NCBI RefSeq assembly: GCF_000178855.1
Contig: NZ_ADVG01000001.1
Location: 248,001 to 312,000, forward strand
Length of the DNA: 64,000 nucleotides
Source of the DNA: Ktedonobacter racemifer DSM 44963
Lineage (GTDB): Bacteria; Chloroflexota; Ktedonobacteria; Ktedonobacterales; Ktedonobacteraceae
Direction: 5' to 3'
Shown: positions 8,406 to 17,991 of the stretch, piece by piece
Numbering within the stretch: position 1 is the first letter of the stretch
How the letters are laid out: each line of letters starts with the position of its first letter
Translations under genes and position numbers: made by a program
Notes under the pieces: generated by a model
Told to the model about the DNA's origin: nothing
The model's database searches: none
What the model saw: only the letters and a program-made list of their open reading frames with translations

Positions 8406-10252
8406 TTAGCTTGGAATATATGCCAGGTCCGTCAGCTTTACCTCGTCGTATTCGCCTCGGTGGATTTTTCCATGGCAGCTTCCGCAGACAGGGATTTGCT
8501 TTCGATTGATCGCTCGGAGTATCCGGTTGAAGCCCGTTGGTTCTCGTCGGTGAGAGAGCTTGCGTATGTGCCGGACATGGTGCATCACGATTTGCTCTGC
8601 ACTTTCTCCGCAAATGCAGCACGGTAGCCCTAGCTTGGAGCGTGTTCTCATCTGTATCGTCATTCGTACCCGTTCTACATTTGAAACAGAGCTGCCTTGG
8701 AAGGCATCTCTGTCCTTCGACCAGTCGTGGTTAGAGTAGAAGGAGACTTCTTTGTCTTCCTTGCCTTCTTTCCTTTTGATGACGATGGTGAGATTCTTTC
8801 CAAAGCGTTTGAAGACTTTGGAAAGTGAGATTTTGTACTTCATTGCCAGGGTTTTCGCTAGAGAGTATCTGAGAATGTATTGGATGCGGCTGAGCTTGGA
8901 CCAGTTGTCTACGAATCCGTAGTAGTTCTGTATACCTCGATTGATGCTGCTGTACAGGTGAATGATCTGATCTGTGTCCAGGTAGGCCCAGCCTGCTTTT
9001 GCAATGGGGAAACCTTCTGCTGTGCAGACACCTCGTTCGCTCAGTCTCTTGATGAGTTTGGGTAGAGGAGCTTCCATGATTGTTTCCCAGCCGGTGGATC
9101 GACGTTTGACTTTCTTTCCTGACCGACTAGTGGAGAGCGTTACCTTAGCTTTTCCGCCGTTTCCGATCTTGAGGATCGTTCCCAGAAAGAACGCTTCTTC
9201 GGCTTTGGCGTTGGTGATGCGAGTTTTCTCTTCGCTGAGAGTGAGCTTGAGTGCTTCTTTCAGGAAGTGCTTGATTTCCTGTTTGATTTCTTCTGCCAGC
9301 TTCTGGCTTCCGCAGAGTCCAATAATCCAATCGTCGGCATATCTCAGGTATTTGAGACGGATAAAATGTGGATCGTCCACTACCACTGAGGGGAGCGTTC
9401 GCAGACGTGCGGTCAATTCTCTGAATTCGCGGGTCTTGGTTCTGCCTTGCTTTGCCATTCTCCGTTTTTTTCAGAGAGTGCGTGATAGAGAGGATTTCGG
9501 GCTTTTACCTTGCCGTTTTCTCGCTTCGTGCGTAGCGTTTCCACAAATTCGTCGAGTTCATGGAGATACACGTTTGCGAGGATCGGGCTGGCAATCGAGC
9601 CTTGTGGAGTTCCTACAAGGCTATCCTTTCTGGTCCCATGGAGGTCCATGTATCCTGCGTTTAGGAGTTTCCAGATGAGGTTGAGGAACCGTTCATCCTT
9701 GATCTTCTTGCGCAGAATGGATACCAGGATCTGGTGATCCACCTCATCGAAGCAGGCGCGAACGTCTCCCTCGATGAACCAGTTGACTGCCGACCATGTT
9801 TCTCTGATCTCTCGTAGCGCCGTGTGACAACTGTGATTTGGCCGAAATCCATGACTGGTTTCTCGGAAGTAAGGAGTGTGAGAGCTATCATAGATCGCCT
9901 CCAAGATCATGTAGATAGCTTGTTGTACGATTTTATCTTTTGCGCTTGGGATACCGAGTTTCCTCATTTTTCCGTTGGCCTTTGGGATAAAACTCTGGCG
10001 TACGGGTTGAAATTGGAATGACTCAGATCTCATCGCTTCGATGATCTCTCTAATAGTTTCGAGAGAGAAGCCATCGAGGGTTTCTCCATCCGTTCCGGGA
10101 GTCATGTTTCCAGGTTTTGATTTGATCTGTTCGTAGGCGATGATGTACAAGTCTTCCTTGAACATCAGCCTATAGAGATCATCATTCACCCACTGTCTGG
10201 TGCTATTGATTTTCCGTAAAGTTTCCAGTCTCTCTGGGATCTTTTGACTCAT
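8406..10252 (-). pseudogene. ltrA: Group II intron reverse transcriptase/maturase, split by a -1 frame change
   Basis: Intron-encoded protein giving reverse transcriptase, maturase and HNH endonuclease functions for splicing and retrohoming. The first frame (10252 down to about 9465) has RT motifs 1-4 (KANGKMRKLGIPSAKDKIVQQ region, GFRPNHSCHTAL, GTPQGSIASP). The second frame (to 8406) has YADD, the maturase region and an HNH-like tail (CCICGE, MHHVRHI, VCGSCHGKIH). The frames join at a run of seven A (minus strand, 9465-9471) inside A AAA AAC, a classical -1 slippery heptamer in the correct phase. Read with -1 slippage, the joined protein is about 614 residues, the normal length. It is therefore either a one-base deletion in the A run or a frameshift-expressed gene. 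The start at 10252 has AAAGGGG 9 bases upstream. Confidence 0.8.
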
Positions 10253-10760
10253 CCAAGTCAACCCCTTTCAAGTGGAATGTATTCTCTAGAGTCCTTCCCC
10301 GTGTCTCATCCGTTACGATGAGCGTTTGAGTAGTATGACTCCTCCGTCGCCCTGCGCGTCTCCGCGTTTAGGCGATCCCGTAGTTCCTCCATGGTCCTGC
10401 TCCGTACTTAGGTCCTCTCTTGGGTGGTTTCCTCGCTCCCTGCGAGCGCCCACAGGAAGGGCATTTATCCACTCGTCATTCCTGAGCTGATAATCCTGTG
10501 TCTCTAGCAACAATGTCCCTGCGAGAGGGGTGGCCGACAGACCCGGCTCACCGAGAGTTCGACCCTTAGGTCTAACCATATACGGCCTAGCTGACAATCA
10601 TCTTGGGGATGGACATTTTCCCTCATTTGCCTTTGACCCACCATGCTACAGTCCCCTCTTCCCTTTCGGGGCGAAAGTTAGGTGGTGCTTTAGTTACTTT
10701 TGCCCTAGTAACACTGGATATTCCAGTAAGGGCCATGGAGGCGCAACGGCGCACAACGAC

Positions 10761-11345
10761 TCAGCCTGCTCGTCCACAGGCTTGAAGCGCATCAGCTAAA
10801 ATATTGCGACTCCCGTTGTGGTCGCGGTGGATCACCAGACCACAGTGGGAACACTCATAGACCCGCACCGACAACGGCATCGGTTGGCGATGCCCGCAGG
10901 CGGAACAGGTCTGGCTCGTGTACGCCGGGTTCACTCGCACCACCTGCCGTCCAGCTTCTTCCGCTTTGGCGCGGCTCGACGGGTGAAGAACATCGACCAC
11001 GAGGCATCGGCAATCCGATTTCGAGAGGTGAGTTTTTTTCACCAGCGTACCCACGACCAGCGCCTCGATCGCCAGCAACCCAAAGCGGACGACCAGCTTG
11101 CTCGCTTCTTGCTCGATGAAGTTCTTGCGCCGGTTGCCAATGCGTTCGTGGATGCGCGCCACGATGTTGCGTTTCTTCTCGCGTTCTTTAGAGCCTTTGG
11201 CAGCCCTGGAGAGCTTGCGGGAAGCCCTCGCCAGTGTGGCTTGGTCTTCGCGGAAAAAGCGGGGATTGGCAATGGCTTCTCCGGTGCTCAAGTAGGCAAA
11301 GGTGTGGAGGCCAACGTCAATGCCAACGGCTTCCTCACAGGCATG
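10761..11345 (-). pseudogene. tnpB: tnpB (IS605-type), 5'-truncated, head-to-head with the next copy
   Basis: C-terminal part of an RNA-guided TnpB nuclease: RuvC-I (GIDVGLHTFAYLSTGE, reading through from above 11291), RuvC-II (LLAIEALVVGTL), the zinc ribbon (CSACGH and CSHCG) and RuvC-III (HRDHNGSRNIL). The N-terminal DNA-binding half is absent. At about 11345 the sequence switches to another tnpB on the opposite strand that also lacks its N terminus. A group II intron sits 6 bases after the stop, separating the gene from its right-end hairpin at 8.23 kb. Confidence 0.8.
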
Positions 11346-12339
11346 GCAATCGGCTGCTGATCGCGCCTGGGCTGCGATCTCTCGCTTCTATGAGCATTGC
11401 CACAACAAAAAGCCAGGCAAGAAAGGCTATCCCCAATTTCAGCACGATTGCCGCAGTGTGGAGTACAAACAAACCGGATGGCGGCTTGAGCCTGATGGAA
11501 AGCATATCATCTTCACCGATGGCTGTGGCATTGGGCGACTACGTCTGATAGGCTGTCGTGATCTGGCGACGTGCCCTCTTCCACAGATGATGCGGGTACG
11601 TCTCCTCAAGCGTGCAGATGGCTACTATGCTCAAGTTCTTGTCAAAGCTCAGAGGCATGTAGAGCATGTGCCAACAGGCAAGCATACTGGCATCGATCTA
11701 GGACTCAAAGCGTTCTTGACTGATGCCCAAGGCAACACCGTCGCCAACCCGCACCATCTGAGAAATGCCGAACGCAAGCTCAAGCGGTTGCATCGTCGCC
11801 TTTCTCGCACACAGAAGAAGTCAGCCAACCGCAAGAAGGCCAGGAAGAAACTTGCAAAAGGCTATCTCAAGGTCCAGAGGCAGCGTGAAGATTTCGCCAG
11901 AAAGACGGCGAACGCGCTTATCACCTCTCACGATCTGATTGCCTATGAACACCTGAGAATAGCCAATTTGGTAAAAAACCGCACGCTGGCAAAATCGATC
12001 AGTGATGCCGCCTGGGGCCGCTTTCTCCAGTGGCTCAACTCCTATGGATCGATACACACCATACCAGTGATTGCGGTAGAACCAGCTTTCACCAGCCAGG
12101 ATTGTAGCGCCTGTGGGGCACGCGTCAAGAAGTCGCTCAGTGTGAGGACGCATATCTGTCCCTCCTGTGGCTTCGTGCTTGACCGCGACCACAACGCCGC
12201 GCTTAACATTTTAGAGAAAGCCTATCGTACTGTCGGGCAGACAGGAATGGGTGAGGCGCAAGCCCCACCGAACGCTTCCGGACAGACCGCCTCTACTCGT
12301 TCTGGTCGCAAGGCCAGAGCGGGCAAGCGGGCTGGATGA
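11345..12339 (+). pseudogene. tnpB: tnpB (IS605-type), 5'-truncated
   Basis: The frame encodes most of a TnpB protein: RuvC-I (TGIDLGLKAFLTD), a basic bridging helix (RKLKRLHRRLSRTQKK), RuvC-II (DLIAYEHLRIANL), zinc-ribbon Cys pairs (CSACGA, CPSCGF) and RuvC-III (DRDHNAALNIL). All three acidic residues are present, but roughly the first 60-70 residues are missing because the copy abuts the opposite-strand tnpB at about 11345. The apparent start codon at 11302 lies in the other gene and is not genuine. A right-end hairpin follows at 12350. It could still supply a guide RNA from its 3' end but not a full-length protein. Confidence 0.8.
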
Positions 12340-12349
12340 AAGAAGAATC

Positions 12350-12369
12350 CCCCTGGATGTATCCAGGGG
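12350..12369. terminator. Hairpin between convergent tnpB and oxidoreductase genes
   Basis: Nine-base stem CCCCTGGAT/ATCCAGGGG with a two-base loop. It is the right-end hairpin of the tnpB element and lies 5 bases before the stop of the convergent oxidoreductase gene, so it can end both transcripts. Confidence 0.7.
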
Positions 12370-12373
12370 AGTG

Positions 12374-13312
12374 TCAATGAGCGATAAATTCCCGGGCAAA
12401 GCGATGGATGGGGGTCAGGTCTGTTGCGCTCGTGGGGAAATCGAGGATCAGCTCGTGAATGCCAGCATCCTCTAGTGCCGCGATACGCTGACGGATTGTC
12501 TGCGGACTGCCCACTAGCGAGGTATCTCTGAGCTGATTTCTCACAGAAGGGGGAAGCAAAGCAAGCGCCGTTTCATCGTCCTCGGCAATGGAGCAGACAG
12601 CGCCGGTGGTGCAGTGGATCGTCGCGAAGTCGCGTCCCAACGTCTCACAATGTGTTTTGAGCACGGCGAGCTTATGCCGGATTGTCTCCAGGTCACCAAG
12701 CACATTGCAGGCATCGCCATACTGCGCGACCAACTTCAGTGTGACCTTCTCTCCACCGCCGCCAATCAGGATCGGGATATGCGGCTTCTGCACCCCCTTG
12801 GGCTGATTGATGGCGCCACGTATCTGGTAATACGTGCCCTCGAAGGTGGCCTCTTCCTGCGTCCACATAGCGAGAATGACCTGGAGTGCTTCTCGCAGCA
12901 TGCGTAAGCGCTCCGGGGCATCAGGATAGAGATAGCCGTACGCTCGATACTCGTGCTCGTACCACCCCGCCCCAATGCCGAAATTCAAGCGGCCATGGGA
13001 GAGGACATCGAAGGTGCTGGCCATTTTCGCGAGCAAGGCGGGATTGCGATAGCTATTGCAGGTCACAATCTGGCCAATGCGGACGCGTCGCGTGTCGCGT
13101 GCCATGGCCGCCAGCGACATCCAGGTCTCAAAGGTGACCTCCTGCGATGGCGTGGGAACGGTGTGAAAGTGATCAACCATCCAGATGGACTCATACCCAT
13201 CCTCATCGGCTGCCTTGGCCACATTCGTCATCGCTTCGTATGCTGCAACGGGATCCTTGATCATCGCCAGGTTCATTTTCCAGCCGTTGGGAATTTCAAC
13301 ACTATACTTCAT
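12374..13312 (-). CDS. LLM-class F420-dependent oxidoreductase
   Basis: Luciferase-like TIM-barrel oxidoreductase of 312 residues, expected to be cytosolic and to use reduced F420 or flavin on an unknown substrate. Seen: the N-terminal strand and early helix (AADEDGYESIWMVDHFH), the segment GRLNFGIGAGWYEHEY, the central IPILIGGGGEKV, and a C-terminal helix with VGSPQTIRQRIAALEDAGI. All are typical of the coenzyme F420 LLM subfamily. The start at 13312 (MKYSVEIPNGW) has AAGGAAAG upstream; an in-frame codon at 13351 has no ribosome-binding site. It stands alone between tnpB debris on both sides and appears intact. The substrate cannot be inferred from its neighbours. Confidence 0.88.
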   Translation of the reverse strand: MKYSVEIPNGWKMNLAMIKDPVAAYEAMTNVAKAADEDGYESIWMVDHFHTVPTPSQEVTFETWMSLAAMARDTRRVRIGQIVTCNSYRNPALLAKMASTFDVLSHGRLNFGIGAGWYEHEYRAYGYLYPDAPERLRMLREALQVILAMWTQEEATFEGTYYQIRGAINQPKGVQKPHIPILIGGGGEKVTLKLVAQYGDACNVLGDLETIRHKLAVLKTHCETLGRDFATIHCTTGAVCSIAEDDETALALLPPSVRNQLRDTSLVGSPQTIRQRIAALEDAGIHELILDFPTSATDLTPIHRFAREFIAH

Positions 13313-14054
13313 GCTTTCCTTCTTTCCTTGAAGAGATGATCCACAGCGCACGCAGAGCGTTCTGACGGGAAGAACGGAGCGGAGTCAGAAACCCTCGTAT
13401 GCAGCGAGTGGAACCAGCAACTGTTCTCAGGTCATCTGTCGTCGGGTTTTCGAGGAGCGTACCCACACTCACCACGCGGGACTCCCGCATGGGCGAAGAT
13501 CGAGCACCACTCCGAGAGACACGAACGATTGCACCAGGCAGATGGAGGTTCGGACGAACGTACGGGCCCCCCGTTCACGTCCGAATTGTCCGAAAATTCG
13601 CGCTTCCATATGAGGACCACAACTGAGAAAGGCTTCCTCCCTATTACCCGGTATGGAGAAGGCAGATTCTTCTCACCTTCCCAATTGTACCATTTCCCTT
13701 AAGCATGAGCGGGTCATCCCTTTGAAGGATCTTTATGAAATAACTGTGGTACCTGGATACGTAATTACTTTGCCGCCACGTGGACTGATTGTGTTTGGAG
13801 ATTGTAAGAGCAGTTCCATATAATCTAGTGGAAGATAGAGCCCTTGTGCTAGTTCTGATGACATAGGCTCAAACTCAAAGGACCCACAGAGGAGGGTGCT
13901 ACTGAAAGTAGCTGATGGGTGGACATATCAGGATATTATGGCAGGCTTCGATATCTGCCAAGCAACAGTGACAGACACCTGCAGGGGATAGTCTCTTATC
14001 CGTTTCCCTTACAGTATCTTAAAATGATGACCACTATGCCTAGAGGTCATCCGT
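13313..14054. other. Gap without a recognisable gene
   Basis: About 740 bases with no frame that has both a ribosome-binding site and a protein-like product. An imperfect inverted repeat (TTCGGACGAACG with CGTTCACGTCCGAA, about 13550-13590) could fold into a stem. The right part is probably the 3' flank of the tnpB element that follows. Confidence 0.5.
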
Positions 14055-14055
14055 T

Positions 14056-14073
14056 CAGACGGCTAGCCGTCTG
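14056..14073. repeat. tnpB right-end palindrome
   Basis: Perfect 18-base palindrome CAGACGGCTAGCCGTCTG at the end of the interrupted tnpB; the tnpB stop codon (14055-14057) overlaps its edge. Confidence 0.6.
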
Positions 14074-14633
14074 GGGAGAACTGCGGCTCCCGCTACTCCT
14101 CGCCCCACTTGCAAAGGGTCGGAGCTACTTTTGCGTAAGATGTTGTACGATCCGTTGATATCGGCATGAATGAGGCGTCCATCCCTGGCGCGATACCAAC
14201 TGCGAGTCACACGCTTGCCTGAAAACACCGGCTTCTCAGCAGCGTTGGCCTCATAGGTTGGGATGGGATGGGGTCGTCGTCCAGAAAACTGGCCTTGCTG
14301 GTGTAGCTTTCTTCTTGAAGGATGACCCTGATCCCAACCAGGTGCGCTTTGTAGGTCAACTGCTCAATAAAGCGAGCATGGGGAAGCTGCACAAACTGCT
14401 GGTTGTTCTTGCGCCCCATGGTCACTTCCTGTTTCCACAAGGGATTCTTGCCAATCACCAGCGTTCCGATGCCTTCGCCCACCAACAGATCAATGATCCG
14501 ACGGCTGGCCGTGTGCAGATACGCATCCACACGGCGATTGCGCTTCGTCGTCACACGATCCAGAGAGCGCGAGGTGTATCGGTTCTCATGCGCGAGGCGT
14601 TGCTGCTGCCTGGCGCGCTCTTTGTTGTTAAAA

Positions 14634-16430
14634 CTAAGCATGAGTGTCACCACTCCTACTCGTCTTCAAAACCGTGCTTGACAGTTTCCCGTCACACGGC
14701 TCCTCAGTAACATGGCCTTTGTCGTAGGTACCGTTGGCCTTTTTCGAGTGGCGCTCGTCGTGGCAATGACGATGGAGAGCGAACTTGTTGCTCAATTCCT
14801 CTCCGCCTCCTTCACTTTTCGGGGTAATGTGATCGATCTCTATGAGGTCTTCATCTTTGAAGTACAGTCCACACCAACGGCATTTTCCCTCTTGCTTCTG
14901 TAAAAGTTTTGCTTTAACTCCGTTAAGAAGCGGGTGTTTCTTGAGTCGCTGGCTCCAGTAAAGAAGATTTCCGTCATATGGGCTGGCAGTTCCTTTCACT
15001 TTTACATGACGCCGGATGTATGTTTGTTGGTGGTTTCGTAGTTGTAGGTCGGGGGTTCGGAAGATCCATCCCTTTCCTTCATCCACTTTCCAATACTTTT
15101 GCATAATCCAGTGTCGATTTTTGTTTGGGTGCCTGCGATTCGCCCATCTTTCCAGTTGTCGAAAAAGTACCATGTCGCAGTGCTTGAATGCCCTTCTTGC
15201 ACAGATGCTTCGGTAGTAGTTTGCCCATCCGTAAATGACCGGGTTCAACTCTTTAATGAGCTTTTCCTGTTTCATGCTCCGGTGCTCTGCTACCAGACGA
15301 TGCGTTTCTTTCACATGGTGCGCAATCGCTTCCTTACTGGGTCTGATGAGTGTCTTGAAGCCAAGTGGTTGACCATTAGGCCGCTTTCCGGTGTGTGTTT
15401 TCCCCATCGGATACTGGCGTATGGTGAAACCAAGGAAATCAAATCCCGTTTTTCCCTGATATTCCATCAAGGTGTGCATGATCCGTGTCTTGCTCGGCTT
15501 GAGTTCTAGTCCAATGCGCTGTAACCATTCCGAAAGGATTTCTTTTGCTTTTTCGACGCCTTCGAGCTTGGGATGGAAAACCACCAGATCATCGGCGTAG
15601 CGGACAAATTTGGGTCGTCCCTCCTTCCACCGGTAGGCCGCTATCAAGTCCGTTTCCATACCATGAAGCGCGATATTCATAAGTAATGGTGAGATGACTC
15701 CCCCCTGCGGGGTTCCTTTCCGGGTCTCGTCAAATATGCCATTATCAATGATTCCCGCTTTGAGCCAAGCTTTCACAAGCAGCCTTACTGCGGGATAGGT
15801 GTCGAGTTTGGCGAGAAGTGCCTGATGATCAATATGATCAAATGCTCCTTTAATATCGGCATCCAGGACATACTTTGCCTGTGTGCAGATATTGGTGTGA
15901 ATGGTTTGAATTGCATCATGACAGGAACGTCCAGGGCGGAAACCAAAGCTATTGGGTTCAAATTTGGCTTCCCATTGTGGCTCTAAAGCGAACTTTACGA
16001 GGCACTGGTGCGAGCGATCTCGCATGATGGGAATCCCCAAGGGTCTTTTCTCATCCTTTCCAGGCTTGGGAATATAGATCCTTCGCACTGGTTGGGGTTT
16101 GTATTGAGACCATTGCTTGGGGTGGATTTGTTCAGCCAGAGTGAAACGCTGGGCCGGTTTGACTGATTTTACTCCGTCAATGCCTGCTGTGCGTTTTCCC
16201 TGGTTGTCTTGGGTCACTCGTCGAACCGCTAAAAGCCTTGTCGCTCTGGATTTCATCAGAAGTTTCTGTAGTTTGTGGACTGCTCTTGTGTTGCCACGGC
16301 TCTCGGCTTTGAAGATGCGCTTTTGTAGGCGGTAAACATGCTGCTCGAGCTTGCGCCAGGGCAGCTTGTTCCAACTTTCACTCTCAGGGTCAGGTGGTAG
16401 CTTGATCTTGGGTGCCTTCGTTTTCACCAT
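14634..16430 (-). CDS. ltrA: Group II intron reverse transcriptase/maturase with HNH domain
   Basis: Intact 598-residue intron-encoded protein. Order: RVT_N region (about 20-105), reverse transcriptase with RPLGIPIMRDR, FGFRPGRSCHDA, GTPQGGVISPLL and the catalytic YADD (about residue 285), the group II maturase domain (about 360-450), and an HNH endonuclease (CRWCG...IEIDHITPKSEGGG...NKFALHRHCHD). It would assist splicing, nick the target and copy the intron RNA. The last 25 or so codons are read through the domain V/VI RNA, giving the tail EEPCDGKLSSTVLKTS that is common in such proteins. It is the only one of the three intron proteins in this window with an unbroken frame, so it may serve other introns in trans. 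Confidence 0.93.
   Translation of the reverse strand: MVKTKAPKIKLPPDPESESWNKLPWRKLEQHVYRLQKRIFKAESRGNTRAVHKLQKLLMKSRATRLLAVRRVTQDNQGKRTAGIDGVKSVKPAQRFTLAEQIHPKQWSQYKPQPVRRIYIPKPGKDEKRPLGIPIMRDRSHQCLVKFALEPQWEAKFEPNSFGFRPGRSCHDAIQTIHTNICTQAKYVLDADIKGAFDHIDHQALLAKLDTYPAVRLLVKAWLKAGIIDNGIFDETRKGTPQGGVISPLLMNIALHGMETDLIAAYRWKEGRPKFVRYADDLVVFHPKLEGVEKAKEILSEWLQRIGLELKPSKTRIMHTLMEYQGKTGFDFLGFTIRQYPMGKTHTGKRPNGQPLGFKTLIRPSKEAIAHHVKETHRLVAEHRSMKQEKLIKELNPVIYGWANYYRSICARRAFKHCDMVLFRQLERWANRRHPNKNRHWIMQKYWKVDEGKGWIFRTPDLQLRNHQQTYIRRHVKVKGTASPYDGNLLYWSQRLKKHPLLNGVKAKLLQKQEGKCRWCGLYFKDEDLIEIDHITPKSEGGGEELSNKFALHRHCHDERHSKKANGTYDKGHVTEEPCDGKLSSTVLKTSRSGDTHA
14664..14702 (-). ncRNA. Group II intron domain V (intron 2)
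   Basis: Minus-strand hairpin GAGCCGTGTGACGGGAAAC...AAGCACGGTTTTGAAG, matching the domain V consensus. It lies inside the 3' end of the intron ORF. Confidence 0.85.
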
Positions 16431-17991
16431 ACTACTCGTTTCTCTTCATTCCATGTTACCGTGCCTACGTCAGCATATCCTGGGCATTACCCCAGGCATT
16501 GGCTTTTTAGGCAATCCTTCTCGGAGGCAGCTTGCGGATGGTTTCCTGCTCATCGTATCGACCTCCAATGAGAGCGTACCTTCGAGTTACTCCGTTCCGA
16601 TTATCTGTTTTGCGCTGCCGTAGGTTTGTGCTATCCACCGGGTACGCTAGTGAGTGAGGCAGGGTATCACGACACTACCCTTTCACTTTCTCCATTGTTT
16701 CGCAGATTGGTACCTTACCTTTTGGTCAAGTCTATCAGCCTGTTTGACTTGTTCAACCTAACGATGGTTCCGTTGCACATTCGCGTTATTCATTCTGTTG
16801 AATGAACTGCTAACCATAGCCGCCTGACTCGGAGATGGGTCTGCTTCAGACTAGCAGTTTCCTCTCCTGGATACCCGCTTTACGGATTGAGGACCAGTCG
16901 CTACCGTAGGGCATCGTCTTTCCGTGCTCACTTCACAGGTGAGGAATTGCACCTCACGTCAGATAATCAGTTATCAAGACATTGATCAATGTCTTGCCAG
17001 CCTTCCCCTTACTTATCCAGCAAGTTTCGGCTGAACGGATCGCACGTAGCACTGATTGAGGCTTTTGAGGGGTTTGCCACTCACCAGACGAGGCACAAAA
17101 CCAGGTTTGTCGCTGGTGATGGCTGCGAGCACGTTGACACCTACATCCACGGCGGCTCGAAGCTGCGGGGTGACCGCAGCCGGTTGGATCTCCTGCTCAT
17201 AGACGACCTCCAGCATGTAGCCATCAGCGCGTGGAACGATGCGAACCTGCCTGATGGCTTCCCAGGTGATCTGAGTTGCGATCTCAATGGGAAGTCCTGA
17301 TGGGACCAGCTTGCCCGTGCGCTTGAATACCCTCTTGCCCAGGGCTTTTTTCTCGTAGATGAGCAGGAAACGGCCCTTGGTCTTGTCTTGATAGCCAGGA
17401 AGCTTGGGGCGTCCCGTGAAGGGAGAGGGGTCTTCGCGGTAAGCCTCCATCACGCGCAAAAAAGCTGACCTAGTTGTGGTGGAGCTGAATGAGGATGGCA
17501 TTACTGACTTTGCGAGGGAGGGCACAATAGGCCTCATGGTGTTTCAAGCGATGGAAGATGGCAGCGTAGGGCAGGTAGGTTCCCTCGTGAATGAAGGCTT
17601 GTCGGATCTGGTAATTGGCCTGGTTGTACAGGTTTTTAGAGGCAAAGGCCGCCTGGTCAATGACCGCAAAGCGTGCATCATGGAGACGAATGAGATGTCG
17701 TTCGACCAACTGCATCTGGTGGCCTCCTCCTTTTCCAACAACACGTCCTTCGAGTCGATGTTTCTCTCTCTTGTTCTTTGATTGAAGAACATTCTTTCCA
17801 ACAGAACTCTACCAGAGACGCCTTCATTTGTCAATATCTGGCATGATTCCTTGGAAACGTTTATCACACCCCACGAAAGCTAATCTCTGCCCTTTGACTT
17901 TAAATGGGTCAGATAACACTCCTGAGTACAACTGGCTTTAGACTATCATTGATGAGTATAGCCTTTTCTATGAATCAGGAGGATTAAACGT

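Larger units (their letters stand above)
8271..10754 (-). mobile_element. Group II intron 1, inserted just after a tnpB stop codon
   Basis: The 5' end is placed at the GTGCG motif (10754), 7 bases after the tnpB stop codon (10761-10763). The 3' end is placed near 8271 after domain V and a domain VI-like stem (GACCG/CGGTC). The ribozyme domains I-III occupy 10253-10754 and the ORF lies in domain IV. The flanks rejoin into tnpB 3' sequence plus its right-end hairpin. The 5' boundary is fairly sure; the 3' boundary is good to about 10 bases. Confidence 0.75.
14627..17045 (-). mobile_element. Group II intron 2, inside tnpB
   Basis: Boundaries are fixed to the base by comparison with the uninterrupted tnpB relative: the 5' exon ends CAGTGCTAC, the intron begins GTGCGATCCG (17045), the intron ends TTTTAAC (14627) and the 3' exon starts AACAAAGAG. 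Length 2,419 bases. Ribozyme domains I-III occupy 16431-17045, which holds no gene; the ORF fills domain IV and runs through domains V and VI, stopping 8 bases before the 3' end. Confidence 0.9.
14055..17715 (-). pseudogene. tnpB: tnpB (IS605-type) interrupted by a group II intron and frameshifted
   Basis: A TnpB nuclease gene in two exon-like halves. The upstream half (17715-17046) encodes the N-terminal helix-turn-helix region, RuvC-I (AAVDVGVNVLAAITS) and ends ...KSLNQCY. The downstream half (14626-14055) resumes NKERARQQQ, then RuvC-II (GTLVIGKNPLWKQE) and RuvC-III (IHADINGSYNIL). Joining Tyr to Asn exactly where intron 2 sits reproduces the related copy at 34.6-35.8 kb (INQWYNKE). There are also two frame changes unrelated to the intron: near 17480 (after LIQLHHN) and near 14240 (before KPVFSGKRVTRSWYR). 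Even perfect splicing would not restore this protein. Confidence 0.85.
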
